64,000 nucleotides of DNA, from the NCBI GenBank assembly GCA_037962975.1, contig CM075675.1, positions 105,984,718 to 106,048,717 on the forward strand, read 5' to 3'. A program made the translations under genes and the position numbers. Within the stretch, counting starts at the first letter, position 1. Every line of letters begins with the position of its first letter. Below, in pieces: positions 26,301 to 39,457 of the stretch. Source of the stretch: Clitoria ternatea (taxonomy: Eukaryota; Streptophyta; Magnoliopsida; Fabales; Fabaceae). The notes under the pieces were generated by a model. It was not told the DNA's origin. It did not search any database and saw nothing but the letters and a program-made list of their open reading frames with translations.

Positions 26301-28317
26301 ACAACTTACAATCTAGCAGCTCTCTTACTTTTCTCAGCTCAGTGTCTATTTTCATATAAAGTCCCTCAAAATGCTTCAATTTTGAAAGATATACTGATCC
26401 CAAATCCCTCCCTTATATTGGAATTCATGGATTGCATATAACTTTCTTACAAATTTAGGGCCATGTGCATCCTGGAAACCTACAGTGGTGCAACTAGTGT
26501 AGAAAACAGCTGTGTTATAGGTTAGACACACCAAGTGGAAAAAAATCAAACAGACACATGTAAACTATTCTACTAACATAATCATATCGCATAAAAATCG
26601 ACTAAAATATGGCAACAAAACAATCACTCAGTCTCACACAAGTAAACATCCACATAACTTTTATATCCCCGTGCTTGTTTAAAGATACCAAAAGAAGTAT
26701 AATGATTTATTAATTTTTCACCATACCTTGCTCTTCCGTATGTAATCCAAAAGAGTTGTCTGCCAATTGATAACACCAACAAATATCAGAAAATGGAGGA
26801 ATTCAAGGTGAAAAATCAGAGAAAAATGAAGAATGCAGAGTGATTTCACTTACCTTGCCATGATCTACATGGCCCATAATAGTAATGACAGGAGGCCTAT
26901 CTTTGAGTTTGTCAAGGTCATCTTCATCAAGAATTTCCCTTTTCTTCACTAAACCTTCAACTTTCATGGGATCAGTATCTATGACTTCCACACCATACTC
27001 TTTACATATCATCTTCACCATATCTCTGTCTAGAGTTTGTACCCCATCTGGTTTAATCCCCTTGGAGTATAGAAAACCCAGAATTTCACCGTCACTGGTA
27101 GCCAAATTGTAGGCCAATTCCTCCACCAGCATACCATTCTCATCAACCTCTAGAATTTCTACTTTGACAGGAGCTGCATCCCTGGCAGCTTGGAGTCTTG
27201 CAGCCTTTCGACTTGCTTTACTCCATTTCCTTCCTTTTCGTGCTGTAGCAGCACCAGGAATTGCAACATTGAGTTCTGATGTGTCCTCATCATGAATCGC
27301 ATCATCGCCATCCGATACCATTCGTCTTCTTGCTCCTCCCCCAGCTGGAGCACCTTTCTTCCGGAAATCGTCTTTAAACTTTCCAGGTGGAGGCACCTTC
27401 CCAGGCTTTGGAGGGGCTATAACTGCTTGAGCAATTAGAGGATCAACTACTGGTTTCTTGGTCGCAAACTTATCAATCAAGATGGGCTGCTTCCTCTCTT
27501 TTGACTTAACCGATGCTTCAGCCGCTCCCTTATCCCTTAAGAAAACAGGTTTTTTTATGGGTGGAGGAGCAATAGAAGGTTTAGCTTGCAACGCAGGTTG
27601 AGGTTTTGAAGGTGGCTGAGGCACACGAGACTGAGAAATCACCTTCTCCCCTCCCTTAGGTAGAGACTTATCCTCTTCAATCTTAATATTAGGCTTAGGT
27701 ACTTCCTTAACAACCTTCTGCACAGCCGAAACCGAGTCCCCTTTACGCCATACACTCTTCAACGTTTTAGCCTTTTGATTTTTCACTGAATTTACTGGTT
27801 TGTCAGCCTTAGGATTAGCATCTGCATTAGACATTGCCGGTTTATTCACCGTCACGTTATTTCTTTCACCATTCAACTTAGAATTCCCCAGCTTTTCAGC
27901 CTTCTCCAACACCTCTCCAAGTGATTCAATCACCTTATTCCTCTCTTCCACATCATCACGGCCCCCAGTAGTCCTTGATGGGCCCAAAATGGGCCCACCC
28001 TTATTCTCTGGGGACTTAAACACAGGCCTAGAAGGAGGCTTAAGCACAAAGCCAGCACCATCATCTCCTCCACCTTTGCTACCACTACTACTATTACTAT
28101 TGTTAGAATCAAGTGACACTGAATTGCCTTGGTCAGCAATAAAATCAGTTGTGGTCACTGAATATCTACACACAGACAATGACACACAATGCCATCTCTT
28201 GTTCCTTTTACAGTTACCTCTAGAAAGAGAGACCCTCCTCACCACAGAATGAGACCTTCCAGAGGAACTCGCACCCATGAGGCTACCCAAACTCACAGGA
28301 GAAGCAAGAGAACTCAT
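20339..28317 (-). CDS. FUG1: Chloroplast translation initiation factor IF-2
   Basis: Twelve coding exons give 1000 aa: complement of 20339-20494, 22100-22288, 22587-22862, 23159-23395, 24451-24516, 24639-24794, 25182-25244, 25344-25442, 25549-25698, 25926-26039, 26727-26759, 26854-28317. All introns are phase 0. IF-2 is the GTPase that places initiator tRNA on the small ribosomal subunit, here in plastids. The Ser/Arg-rich N-terminus (about 1-60) looks like a transit peptide; a long Lys/Pro-rich linker follows. G motifs: G1 GHVDHGKT (482-489), G2 region GGIT (506-509), G3 DTPGH (532-536), G4 NKID (586-589), G5 SALKG (622-626). Domains II to IV follow and the protein ends VEGVGV. The ATG at 28317 gives the family-like MSSLASPVSL start. 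Phaseolus plastid IF-2 is about this length. The intron after exon 4 starts with GC. Confidence 0.95.
20963..21487. repeat. Tandem duplication (about 260-bp units) in the last IF-2 intron
   Basis: Unit 1 (about 20963-21230) and unit 2 (about 21231-21487) share TGTCTCCACC, TTTTTCACATCTTAGTA, CAACCATTTGACATTCATACC and AAAGCCTCAAATGTTACA, and end at AAGTACAAGCTGTG/C. Identity is high by eye, so the duplication is fairly recent. It has no coding content. Confidence 0.8.
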
Positions 28318-29280
28318 TGTTCCTTGCACGTTTCCCACTAATATAAGCATATTGAACCCCACCACACAACACCAAAAGAACCAAAAATATTTCCCAAAAA
28401 AAAAAAAGAAAACTTCTAAATCCTCAACAATACCCCATTACACCACACACCCCCCACTTAAGAATTCAACTTACCCAGAAACGAAATTCCCGTGAAAAGT
28501 GAAAATTAAGAGTAATATGAATAATCCTAGGCCAATAGAACAAGAAGGGTGTGGTACCTCGGTTCAAAGACAGAAACTTTAAGTGTCAAATCGAGGAGGA
28601 ACATGCAAAAGGGTTCTGGGAAATGTTGAAGAGCAGGGAGGCATTGATGGAAAGGAAGAGCGTGGATAGATAGAGTATAACAAGTAGAAGAAGATGAAAA
28701 GAAAATGAGAAGTGTGATTTTTGTGGCTATAGAAAGTGGTGCGATAACCTTGTGGCATTTTCCGAAGGTATATGTGGATGGTTTTCTGCCTGTCGAATTT
28801 GGTGAATGTGATATTGCGATAAGGCTTTTTTATTTTTATTTTCTTTTTCTTTTCGAGGTTTTTGATGTCCTTGGTCTCTTTCTTTCCCCGTTACATGTCT
28901 ATCAAGGAAAATGAAGCATTGGTTAGGAAAGTTTTAAATAATACTAATAATAAAGGGGAAGTATCCTAATTGGAGCTATTAGGTTAAGAAATTATTGTTT
29001 TTTATTGGCCAATTGAAAGGTGATAGAAGAGAGATATATTAATTATAAGATAATAAAATTAAAAAATATAAATATAAATTGATTACACCTTAAACTTTCA
29101 ATGTGACAATAGTTTTAAAAAAAAAATTAAAGCGACAATAGTTTTAGAAGAGGACCAAGGGAATTTGAATTAGACTTGTTGGTTAGACATATTATTATTA
29201 TTATATTGTGATACTAATTCAATAAAAATACGAGGGAATTGTTTTCCCGATTTTTGTGAATCAATTTAATTGCACGAAAG
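28318..29280. other. IF-2 upstream region
   Basis: This should contain the IF-2 5' UTR and promoter. A purine-rich stretch at 28500-28700 could be transcribed leader, possibly with a 5' UTR intron. No clear TATA box was found, as is common for housekeeping genes. Beyond 28920 the sequence becomes AT-rich and leads into the repeat cluster. Confidence 0.45.
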
Positions 29281-29289
29281 CCCCAAAAC

Positions 29290-30068
29290 ACATATATGTC
29301 ACTATATGATCCTCTAAACAATTCCTAGACATAAATATATATAACTCAATACCGTGATATATTTTTAATTTACTAAATCATTAACGTAAATATATAGGTA
29401 TCAAAACAAATACTAACCCTTCAGTTAGATTATATATCAAAAGAGTCTACCAAGGTGTATGACATCAAAATATACATATCTATATAAATCCTTACAAGGG
29501 ATCATTAATCTCAACATCACTAGCATATCACGAGTCCTCCAAATTCATTGTAATTAAAAATGTTTAGGGGTAAGTATATATATATTGAATGACAAATAGT
29601 GAACTGGAATTAACCTCAACCTGTAACCGTACATGTCCAGTTCCTACAATAATCATATAATCATCATGCTTTTCATTTAATCAACCAATCATCACAATTT
29701 CTTATTAGTAATACTGCCATAAAACATACTTACATCAACACAGATACATCACCTACAACATTAATCATCATAAGCTGCTTAGCGGCATTTCAATCTCAAT
29801 ATCCATATGTTAATGCATATGCATGTGGATCCAACTCTACTGATGGGATTTATACTGCAATATAAATTTTTCTCAACATATATCAATATTCAGTTTTTAC
29901 TCGTACCGAACCGCTCGTCCATTTGCAACATCAATCACTCCAAATGACACAGCATCTCAACTCAGGTGTTTGCGGGCCGGCCTTGAGTCCAACTCGAAAG
30001 CGGCTGTGGAATCCAAAGAAACCACCATAGGGTTTGTGCTCATCCAAAGGTCATCCTCCCATATGGGC
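29290..30068 (+). mobile_element. LTR-like fragment, left inverted copy
   Basis: This block is an inverted, diverged copy of about 34080-34960. Matching words include AATGACAAATA, AACTCTACTGATGGGATT (inverse of AATCCCATCAGTAGAGTT), GTACCGAACCGCTCG-CCATTTGCAACA and CATAGGGTTT. It is cut on the right by the TGTAACACCC start of the next unit and has no clear left end. No coding content. Confidence 0.55.
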
Positions 30069-31383
30069 TGTAACACCCTCGGTTAGATAAGACAAATCCT
30101 TCTGTAGGTTCATCCTATTTAACTGAGAGTATTAACAGTTTTAAGAAAAAGTGAATATTTTTTTAAAAGTAAATACGTGGCAGATCAGTGGAAGCAATAA
30201 TGTATATATCACATAGTCATTCACAAACTGTAAGTAATTGTACTCTTAACAGAATGGGGCACGCAGGCACCCTTAAATATTATACAGTCATCCGGTGTCT
30301 GATTATTAATAATAAATATTCTATCTTTAATGATTGTTCTCAATGGGTTCAGCGTATTGCTGATTTTCACACTCGGGTTCTTGAGTTTCTAATTCTTCTG
30401 AAAAATGGTCAACAGTAAGGGTGAGTATAACCCAAGACCCTGATTGGTTAATCCGGTGCGGACATAATCCAGTTAACATACAATATCACATAAATCATAC
30501 ATTTAGCATATTCACATTTATAACAATCAAGCATATTGTCATGAAATAAATCGTACATTTAACATATTCACAATTATAACAATCAAATATGCTGTAATTA
30601 AATGCATGAGTTTGGATTTATTATGATTTATCTTTGGTTAAGTCTCATGATGCATGTGGGCCCAATAAATCGTTTCATCTTCTTCTCATTCTTTGGAATA
30701 TCACCATTCCAATCATCTAGAGCGATCAAGGTCCGCCAAGTTCCATATGGTACAAATGAACTCATTGGTTCTCATTATTGATTTAAATATTTTTGGAACT
30801 TGGATCCCTACGATCATAGCCACACCCCGTCATTTAGTCGAAGTACACTAGAATTGCCTCGTCTCACCCGGCTATCAGGCGCGACTCTGATGCCATTGGG
30901 TTGCCGTTCCAGTTGTACTCCCAAGATTCTTCTACTGAGATCGAACGTGAGTGATCTCCACTGTACCAAGTGTATGCTCTAGAGGTTTTTCTTCTTCAAA
31001 AATATTTTCATGATGCGAAATGCATTTATTTTATCAATTGATTCCTTGAGTATCTTATGTATTTCCAGTTTCATCATATCATTCCCAAGTTCTTTGGATT
31101 TCATCAATTAATTAAACATTGTAAATATATCTATTATATCTTGGTTAATATTGTATTTTCCATAAAGAGTAAAATAATATATTCTTTATGTAATTACGCA
31201 TAATTAAGATGTTAACAAGGTTTATAACAATAAAACTAATAATAATAATAACAATATTAAGATTAATAATAATTAGGATAATAATAATAATAGAATAAGG
31301 ATAATAATAATTATTATAACTTCTCGTTAATTTAAAAAGTATTAAAAAGTAGTTTCTAAATGAAAATCCAAGCGAAAACCATT

Positions 31384-32340
31384 AAAAATAGAGTTTTCCG
31401 AGTGAAACAGGGGCAAATCTGAGTGAAATATGTATAATTCCGAGTGGAACCATACTGGGCAGGGTTCTCCAAACGATCTGGCTAAAAATCCGAGTGAAAT
31501 GACACTGGAAAGCTATTTTCCGACTGAAATAAGTTTGGGTCCGAGTGAAAATGAATTGGAATGCGGTTTTCCGACTGAAACAGCTTGAATCCGAGTGAAA
31601 TAAAGCTGAGCAGAGTTTTCTAAATGAATTTAATATATTTTTCGAGTGAAACAGAAACTGAAAATGATTTTCTTAATTAAATAACTTAAATTCTGAGTGA
31701 AATAAATTTCTGAGTGAATTAAAACATGAATCTGTGTGAAGTCAGTAGGAAAATGGTTCCCTGAGTAGCATTGTTTGCAAATCCGAGTGAAAATGAGCCT
31801 CTAAACAAAGTAAAATATAATTTCGAGTGGTATTCAGTCAAAAAGGAGTTTTCTGTGTGAAGTCTATATGTGTTCCGAGTGGAATCAGCATGAAAAAGGT
31901 TCCTGAGTAAAAATAAGATAAGTTCCGAGTGAAACATGAGTTTACCGAGTAAAATTGCCCTTGGAAGGATACTGTCCGAATGGAAACATGCTGGAAAAGC
32001 TTTAAGGTTACTTCTTCCGAGTGAAACTACTGAAAAGGTTCTGAGTGAAGGATAATTATGTTTTCTGAGTGAAATTATGTCAAGTTCCGAGTGAAATAAT
32101 TTAAGAAAGAGATTTCCGAGTGGATTAACTATAACTCCGAGTAAAAATGATTGAAAAGGAGTCTTTCAAGTGATAGAGAGGTTCTGTCATGAAATATACT
32201 ACTTTACCGAGTGAAATCATGTAAAAACCGATTGTATTTACTTAAAACTGATTGGATTTGTACAAAACTGATTGAATTTAAATAAGACCGATTGAATTAT
32301 ATATAAAACCGACTGAATTTGCATTAGAACCGAGCTGTTT
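31384..32340 (+). repeat. Dispersed decamer array, CCGAGTGAAA orientation
   Basis: About a dozen exact CCGAGTG words and roughly twenty near variants (TCGAGTG, CTGAGTG, CCGACTG, CCGAGTA) recur every 25-60 bp on the plus strand, usually as TCCGAGTGAAA followed by an unrelated spacer. At 32225-32330 the array grades into five AACCGATTGAATTT-like units about 25 bp apart. The spacers do not align, so this is not a normal satellite. Confidence 0.8.
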
Positions 32341-32489
32341 GTCCTTCATTTCAATATAGTTCATGTTCTTCTCACAATTCATACAAGGTATACTATTTAC
32401 CAACAATTATATATATAAAACAGTAACAATTAAGCATATAATTCACCCATCACTGAATCTGCCCTGGAAAGGTGAGGAACAAGTTCCTT

Positions 32490-33600
32490 AACCCTTTCCT
32501 TCACTCGGTTTTCCCACAGAGCACCCAAGAATATACCCCCTTACCTTAATGAAGTTCCTGGAGGAGAAGAAGAGTCCCTTTCACTGTCTTGCACCAGTTC
32601 CGAGTGAAACAGAAGGGAAAGGAGAGAGAAAGAAGCTTGCTGGAAAGGAAAATGATGAAGGGTGTTTGTGTCGTGTGTGTGGGTTCTTTAGGGTCCTGAC
32701 ACTGGTTTAAATAGGGAGAGGGTGAGTGGAATGGGGGACAGCTTTTCTGAGTGGCTGTTAGTGGAGTGATAATGGAGGGTCAGTGGGAATTAATTAAGAG
32801 ATATACTGAGTCAGTGCCCATTTCTGGCTCCCCACTATCTTTAATGCGCACGATTGAATTTAAATAATCATTAAAAGACAAAATTGAAGTCAATACGCAC
32901 TACTGACAATGAATACCGAGTGAAAATTCCACTCGGTTAACCATTATACCGACTGGAATTCCTACTTCCGAGTCAACAATTGCAAGGCTCGCTTGAGCGT
33001 GGCTTGCTCGCTTGAGCGAAGCTTCAATTCTTCACTCGGAATTCCTTTGAAACCGACTCAGGCACTCGGTTTCTCACTCGGTAATACCTTTCCAGACTGA
33101 GTCCTCTCTTCCTCAGAATCTTCACTCAGAAATCCGAGTCTTCATTCACTTAATTCACTCGGTTTAGGCCATCTTCTTCAATTATATTTCCAATTAAGGT
33201 TTATTTCAACCATTAGCTCTCGGAACAAGGCATACACGTACGAGTCTCACTCGGTTTTGGTCCAGTAGAGTATATCTCACTCAGAATTGGCTCCCTCCAC
33301 CATTTTCCACTCGGTTTCCTGAGCAAAACCATTCGGAAACCTTCCCAATTGTTTCCCCAACACACTTCCAGTCGGAAGGAAGCATCAAATCAACATAAAC
33401 ATGAGTATTTAAGCTTTCTTTCACTCAGAATACTTCAATCAGAGTAGTCTCCTTCAGAAAAGGAAGCATTTGACTCGGAACCGAGCCTTTCTAGGGTGTT
33501 TTGAGTCGGATTTTTCTCCTTCACTCGGAATTTCTGATCATTCACTCGGAATTCTTCTCTGTTACTCGGAACAGAGCCCTTTTCACTCGGTTTTTGCATT
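32490..33600 (-). repeat. Dispersed decamer array, opposite orientation (TTCACTCGG)
   Basis: Here the same motif appears mainly as its reverse complement. About eleven exact CACTCGG words, plus variants such as GACTCGG, TACTCGG and CACTCAG, are spaced irregularly. A tandem pair of CTCGCTTGAGCG words sits near 32990-33022. A few copies keep the plus orientation (32599, 32914). Confidence 0.8.
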
Positions 33601-33665
33601 ATTTCACTAATGGTCCATATAAATTCTATTATTATGTGCAAAAATGACATTTTTGAGGTACTACA

Positions 33666-35002
33666 GACCATCAACAGGGTATATATTGACTTATTCTTGC
33701 TTACAAACTCTCCATAATTAAAATTTACAAGGATAAAATTGTTTCTAAAAACAGGGATTTTACAATGAAGATTGAGATTGATTATGTGAATTGAAAATGG
33801 AATTAATGATGTAAATGGATATGATTCTTGATGTCGATTATTGAAAAAGTAGGAATGAGGTTGCCATTGATGATTATGATGTTTTGATAATGCTAAATGA
33901 TTAAAAGTGCATGTTACGCCCTGATTGAATATTTGGTTGTGAAACCCTTGGTGATGGTAACCAAGTGGTGACCTTTGATGATGGTAATCATATGGTTTAT
34001 TGATGATTGATAGTTATTTGGCATAACATTCGCATTTAGACACACACGGGATTGTAGAGGGTCTGTGATGTCAGCTTAGATGGGAGAACGACCTGATGGT
34101 AAGGCATAGACCCTATGGTATTTTTTTTAGACTCCATAACTGCTTTAGAGTGGGACTCTTAGGCCAGCCCGTAACACATGAGTTGAGGTGCCACTGTCAC
34201 TTAGAGTGACTGGTGTTGTAAATGGGCGAGCGATTCAGTACTAGTAAAATGAATTATTGATATATGTTAAGAAAATTTTAATACTGCAGCATTAATCCCA
34301 TCAGTAGAGTTAGATTTGCATGCATATGCATTAACTTATAGTGACTGAGATAAAAGTATTGTTGGGCAACCATTGATGGTGATTGTAATTGTAATTACAT
34401 TTGTGTGGTTGTAAATATGTATTGGAAATGTTAAATGGTTATTAATTGTGATGATTGGATGTTGAAATGAAAAGTATGATTATATATACATATGTATTGT
34501 TGTGAACTGGATAATGATATTTAAATGAATTATGATAAATCTAATTCAATATTTGTCATTTAACATATATATGTTCACCCCCTAAATATTTTTATTTTAG
34601 TGAATTTAGAACGAGGAAAAGAATGGTGAATTACCATTATGAATGTCATGATAATCCCTGAGAAACATTAGTATATATATACATATATATATGTTTGTAC
34701 AGTTTTCGAGGTTATATGCCTTGACTGACTCTTTTGATAGTTGATGTGTATTTTTATATAGTAGATTATGTATCTGATAACCTCACTGAAGGTTTAATAT
34801 ATGTTTTGGTACTTAAATATGAAGGTTGATAATGATTTAGTGACCTATAAGCATGATGTTGATGAATTAATGGTAGATATGCCCAGAAATTGGTTATATG
34901 ATGATGATATCATTGAAACGGTACTATGGGGTAGGTATTGTGGATGTTATGCTGCATATGTGGCAAATATAGAAATTGCCATGTAGTATTAAAGCTTGAT
35001 TA
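33666..35002 (-). mobile_element. LTR-like fragment, right inverted copy
   Basis: The part from about 34080 to 34960 is the inverted partner of 29290-30068. The part from 33666 to about 34080 has no partner in the window. The unit may continue past the nested insertions to a GTGTTACA end at 45223, because the flanks of the outer nested unit belong to one continuous host sequence. The 61-codon plus-strand frame at 34801 lies inside this repeat and shows no domain. Confidence 0.45.
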
Positions 35003-35164
35003 AGTGTCTGTTTAGTTTTCAGTTGGGGAAACGGAGTTGGAGAAATAAAGAAATTTAAGGGTTGATATTGATCCTTCATACCGTTTGAGATAGTCAAAAC
35101 TCCGTTTGACCGTAGGATTTATTTTTTTGACCAACTAAGGTTGATAACCAAACACACTCTAAAT
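35003..35164 (-). mobile_element. MITE, TGTTTGGTT family (copy 1)
   Basis: The ends AGTGTCTGTTTAGTTTTCA and TGATAACCAAACACACTCT are imperfect inverted repeats. Inner words (GTCAAAACTCCGTTTGACC, ATTGATCCTTCATACCGTTTGAG) match, in reverse, the two copies at 50.4-50.7 kb. Non-coding and about 160 bp long. Confidence 0.6.
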
Positions 35165-38100
35165 CGTATGTTGGATTATTGAGAATCATACATTAAATAA
35201 AGAACTGAATAAACTAGATTTTGATGAGGTTTTGGAACCTTCAGAGAAGTTTGATAACTTCCATATAACATTTGAAATGTGTGAGGATTGGTTTGGTCCA
35301 ATTTGGATGGGATTTGAATGATTTAGTTATTGGAAATTGCCTAAAATTACCTAAATGCATTTTTTATGCATATCTTGTAACACCCCTATTTTTATTTTTA
35401 TATTGAAAATTTAAAGTAGTTAGATTATGGTTCTTTAGAACTTTTTAATCTACATATTATTTATGATTTTTTAGAATTTTTTTGGAAATTTTGAATTTTT
35501 TTAATAAAATAATATATTTTAAATAATTTTAAATTCATATAAAGTGACCTAAAATTAAAAATATTTATAAGAAAGTAAATTTAAATTATAAGAAAATATT
35601 CTAAAATCCGTTTCAAGTAGACTTATCTAAAGATTATCGGTTTGAGAAAAATCTTTATTTTTTCCCATCGTTAAAAAATTGGGAACGTATCAATAAACTT
35701 TTATTAACAGAAAATTTTAGATTTTTAAAATTTAAACTTTATATTACTTGTTATAAAATTAGTAAGGACTGATATAATATCGCTAAATTTCAAAAAGGAC
35801 TCATTTTGAATATTTAAAATATACCGAGTGAAAGGTTACTATTTGGCTTAATAATTCTACCGACAGTTACTATGCAAAACACTGTGCATGTACGAAATTT
35901 TCAAAAGATGCACAGTAACCAGGAATAAAAAATTCAAAAATGCACAATACTTTTATATTAAAATAATGGAATGCATAGTAAATTTTTTTCCTATAAATAC
36001 CGAAGGAATTCTTCTTTAGAATTCACAATTTCAGATTAAGTTTTCTTAATATAGTAGTGCTAGTGAGATAGTGGTGGAAGTGAGAGAGAGAAGTAAATTT
36101 TTTTGGAAGAAAGTTCTGTTAAAATTCTAAGAAATTTGAGGCGCAAAGCAAATCTCTTTTGGGTAACAATTCAAGGTAAGGGGGAGTGAGATAAGAATAT
36201 AATATGAAAAGACATAAGAATAATGGGAGGAGTCCCCTACTCCTTTTAAATTTAATAAGATTAGTATTTTAAAAATATTAACCTTTTAACTTAAAATTTA
36301 TAATAAATCTTAAATTAAATATTTGGTTTAACTAACTCTAACATACCTATGCAAAGACTGAGACTTTTATAACCTATATAAACTGGAATATACCTATATA
36401 AGGACTTGGACTACTATGACCCATATGGACTGAACTATACCTATGCAAGGACTGGATTATATGGACTTACATATACCTATGTGAGGAATTGACCAAAAGG
36501 ACTCAAATTGACTATATAAATAATCATTAAATTTTGTATTATGATATACATTAATGATATTTAATTTAATTGATTTGATTATGATTGGTTATATTTGTGA
36601 TTGATGATGTTTAACTGTGATTGATAATATTTGATTGTTGATATTGTAATGTGGAGTTTGAGCATATAGCGAGCATGACGGAAAGTTAAAACTTAGTAAG
36701 AATTTCTTACCTTACTCTTTAAATTTTTATTATTTTAAAATCTTTTATTTCTTTTTAGAAATTATTTTTATATTTAGAATAAAAAAAATTAGTATTTATT
36801 TTAGACAGTAGACATTTTATGAAAATTAATTTATAACAAGTTGAGATAATTAAATCTTGAATTAAAAAAAATTAATTAATGATTAAAGATTATTCGCTTT
36901 TAATTAAAAAATTTTAAAAGAAAATTATTTTATTTTTCCAACTTAATAACTAAAGAATATTTGGAAATAATTGAGATTCCTAAATTTGATCTTATTAAAA
37001 TTCAATTTGAGAAAGATTATGTAAAGTTTTATATGAGAAAGTTTTTAGATATTTAAGGCTTAGAAACTCAATTTTAGTGAGATTCGAAAACTGTACCAAA
37101 TTTATTTCTGTGGGACAGAAATTCAGAGAATTGAGAAAATGTACAGTTTATTAAAATGATATTGTAAACCTTTAAGGTATTTAATAATTGAGTTTCTGAA
37201 AGCCTTAACCAACTTAATACGCGAGTAGTTCATGCATCATGAATCATTAAAGTGAGATAAAATGATATTGTCTGGGGACGGATTATAGAAACCAATGATA
37301 CATTAGAGGAGGCTTAATTACGAGCCTTGGGATGAGAGGGTGTGAAAGGGTGCTTCAGGGGACCTGGGGTAGCTTGTAGCACCCCCTTATATACACGAGA
37401 TATATATGTATTCTTCTTACTTTTTTAAAAAAAACTTTTAGAAAGATGTACATATTTATCACTCTTTATCTCGCGTATACAAGAACGTATATACATATGA
37501 TTTTCTTTGAATATTGAAAGTAAAAAAAAACATCGTCTTTCAATATTTTTCCATAATGACAAAATAATTTATAGAAATCATAAGTGATAAATCATTACAA
37601 TATTATATCCAAATGAAATAGTTTATCAAAGTTTAACTTTTACCTTGTTACAATTATCTAACTTGATAATGTAATAAGGCAAAGTAAAACTACACTATAC
37701 CTCTACTACAAATGTGACCAATCATTTCCTAGTCCTTGATCCATTGAGTTTCGGAATCCTACTCTTATCATATATCTTCATCTATCTGATTGAGAATGAG
37801 ACTACTTTACCCTCTTGTAATTATGTATCCTTCCATACTGGACTGCTAACTATATATCACATAACATATCCTTCCTTCCATCTTACAGATAAGACATAAG
37901 CATAAGGGTTTTCACAAACTAATATAATAATATCAGTCATAGTCTCATACACAATCAATTATGAATATAGGGTTTCCACATACATAACACTTATATTTTT
38001 ATTCACAACCACCCACATAGAATGTCACAATCACATGAATGTTATGAAATGTTTATGCTACTATCTCACTCATTTTATGCATGTGGGCCCTTAAAGTTTT

Positions 38101-39457
38101 AATTCTGTACTGGGTCAACCAGGAGTTTACACTGTTTCATAATTCTGGATAATAATAACATAAATGCTTTCATGACATATGAACAGCTCAACTGGCATGG
38201 AAACACTTAGAGACTAGTCAGATTGAGAAGGTTTTTATTGTGAAAGTACCCGACACCAGGGAGCGACCCCGGGTCACCTGAAACACCCTTTCACACCCTC
38301 TCATCCCAAGGCTCGCAATTAAGCCTCCTCTAATGTATCCTCGGTTTCTATAATTCGTCCCCAGGAAATATCACATCTCGTTTCTCTTTAATAATTCATG
38401 ATGCATGAACTACTCGCGTATTGAGTTGGTTAAGACTTTTAGAAACTCAAGTATAAATTATATCTTCGGGGCCTACAAATAATAACATAGTCACCCCGAT
38501 AAACTGTACATTTCCATACTCTTAAATAAGTTCTGCCTCCCGCAGAAGAATTTCAGTATAGTTTTCTTTATCACTCACAAATCAATATTATTGTGATTTG
38601 AGTTTCAAAGTCTTAATATATTCCAAACCTTCTTTAGATCATTTATAGGAAATTAATTTACTTTAGACACAAGTTTAAATTATCGATCTTTTTTCATCTT
38701 AAATTATAATGCTTGAAAAGTATATAATAAAGCACTTTTGAAATTAAAAACTCTTATTTTCAAAAGTTTAAAATGAAATATTATTGAAGTATCTTATTTC
38801 CATTTGAGAATCAAATATTTTCATATACATATATGAATATATTATTTTCATAAAATAATTTCTTTTTCTTTATTTTTATAACTAAAAATTATTCTAAAAT
38901 TTAATTAAATAATTTATTTTGGAAGGAAAGAGGTAAGTTATAGAAATTATATATTTTTATTGAAAATTAAGAAAAATTTCTTAATAATAATCCTGAATAA
39001 ACATTGAGAAATTTTCATAAATAATTTCATTTAAAGTAATACTGTAAAGAGTAAGGAATAAGTATATTCTTACTGAGTTTTAGCTTCGTGTTTGTTTGCT
39101 ATATGCTCAAACTCCACATCACAAGATCATCAATCACAATCAAGTATTGTAATATCATCAATCACCAATATTATCAATCGTAATCAAATCAAATAAATAT
39201 CATTCATAAATATCATAATTTAAAGTTTAACAGTTATTTAATTTAACAAACTTAATTCCAAGCCCTTATAGTTCATTCCTCGCATAGGTCTATGTAAGTC
39301 CATATAATCCAATCCTTGCATAGGTTTAGTCCAGTTCGTATAAATTAAGTCCAGATCCTTGCATATGTATTTTCAGAGTAAGTTACACAAGATACTTAAT
39401 TTAAAATTTATTATTTTAAAATAATATTATTATTAAATTTAAAAGAAGTAGGGGACT

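Larger units (their letters stand above)
30069..33665 (-). mobile_element. Candidate solo LTR (3.6 kb) carrying the CCGAGTGAAA array
   Basis: On the plus strand it opens TGTAACACCCTC and closes GAGGTACTACA, the TG...CA form seen in the three nested units further right. On the minus strand it has a TATA-like TATTTAAAC (32705-32713), then about 165 bp later AAGGTAAGGGGG (near 32543), the same order as in the nested units. I therefore read it as a minus-orientation LTR with U3 at 33665-32710 and R-U5 at 32710-30069. The 5-bp flanks differ (TGGGC and GACCA), so no target duplication supports the ends. No reading frame of note. Confidence 0.5.

Noticed and set aside
27800..28252. 150-codon plus-strand frame opposite IF-2 exon 1
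   Set aside because: Low-complexity Ser/Pro/Leu shadow of the Lys/Pro/Ser-rich IF-2 linker; no motif.
31384..33600. CRISPR-like array (short repeats with variable spacers)
   Set aside because: The repeats are only about 10 bp, degenerate and in both orientations, and the context is plant nuclear LTR DNA.
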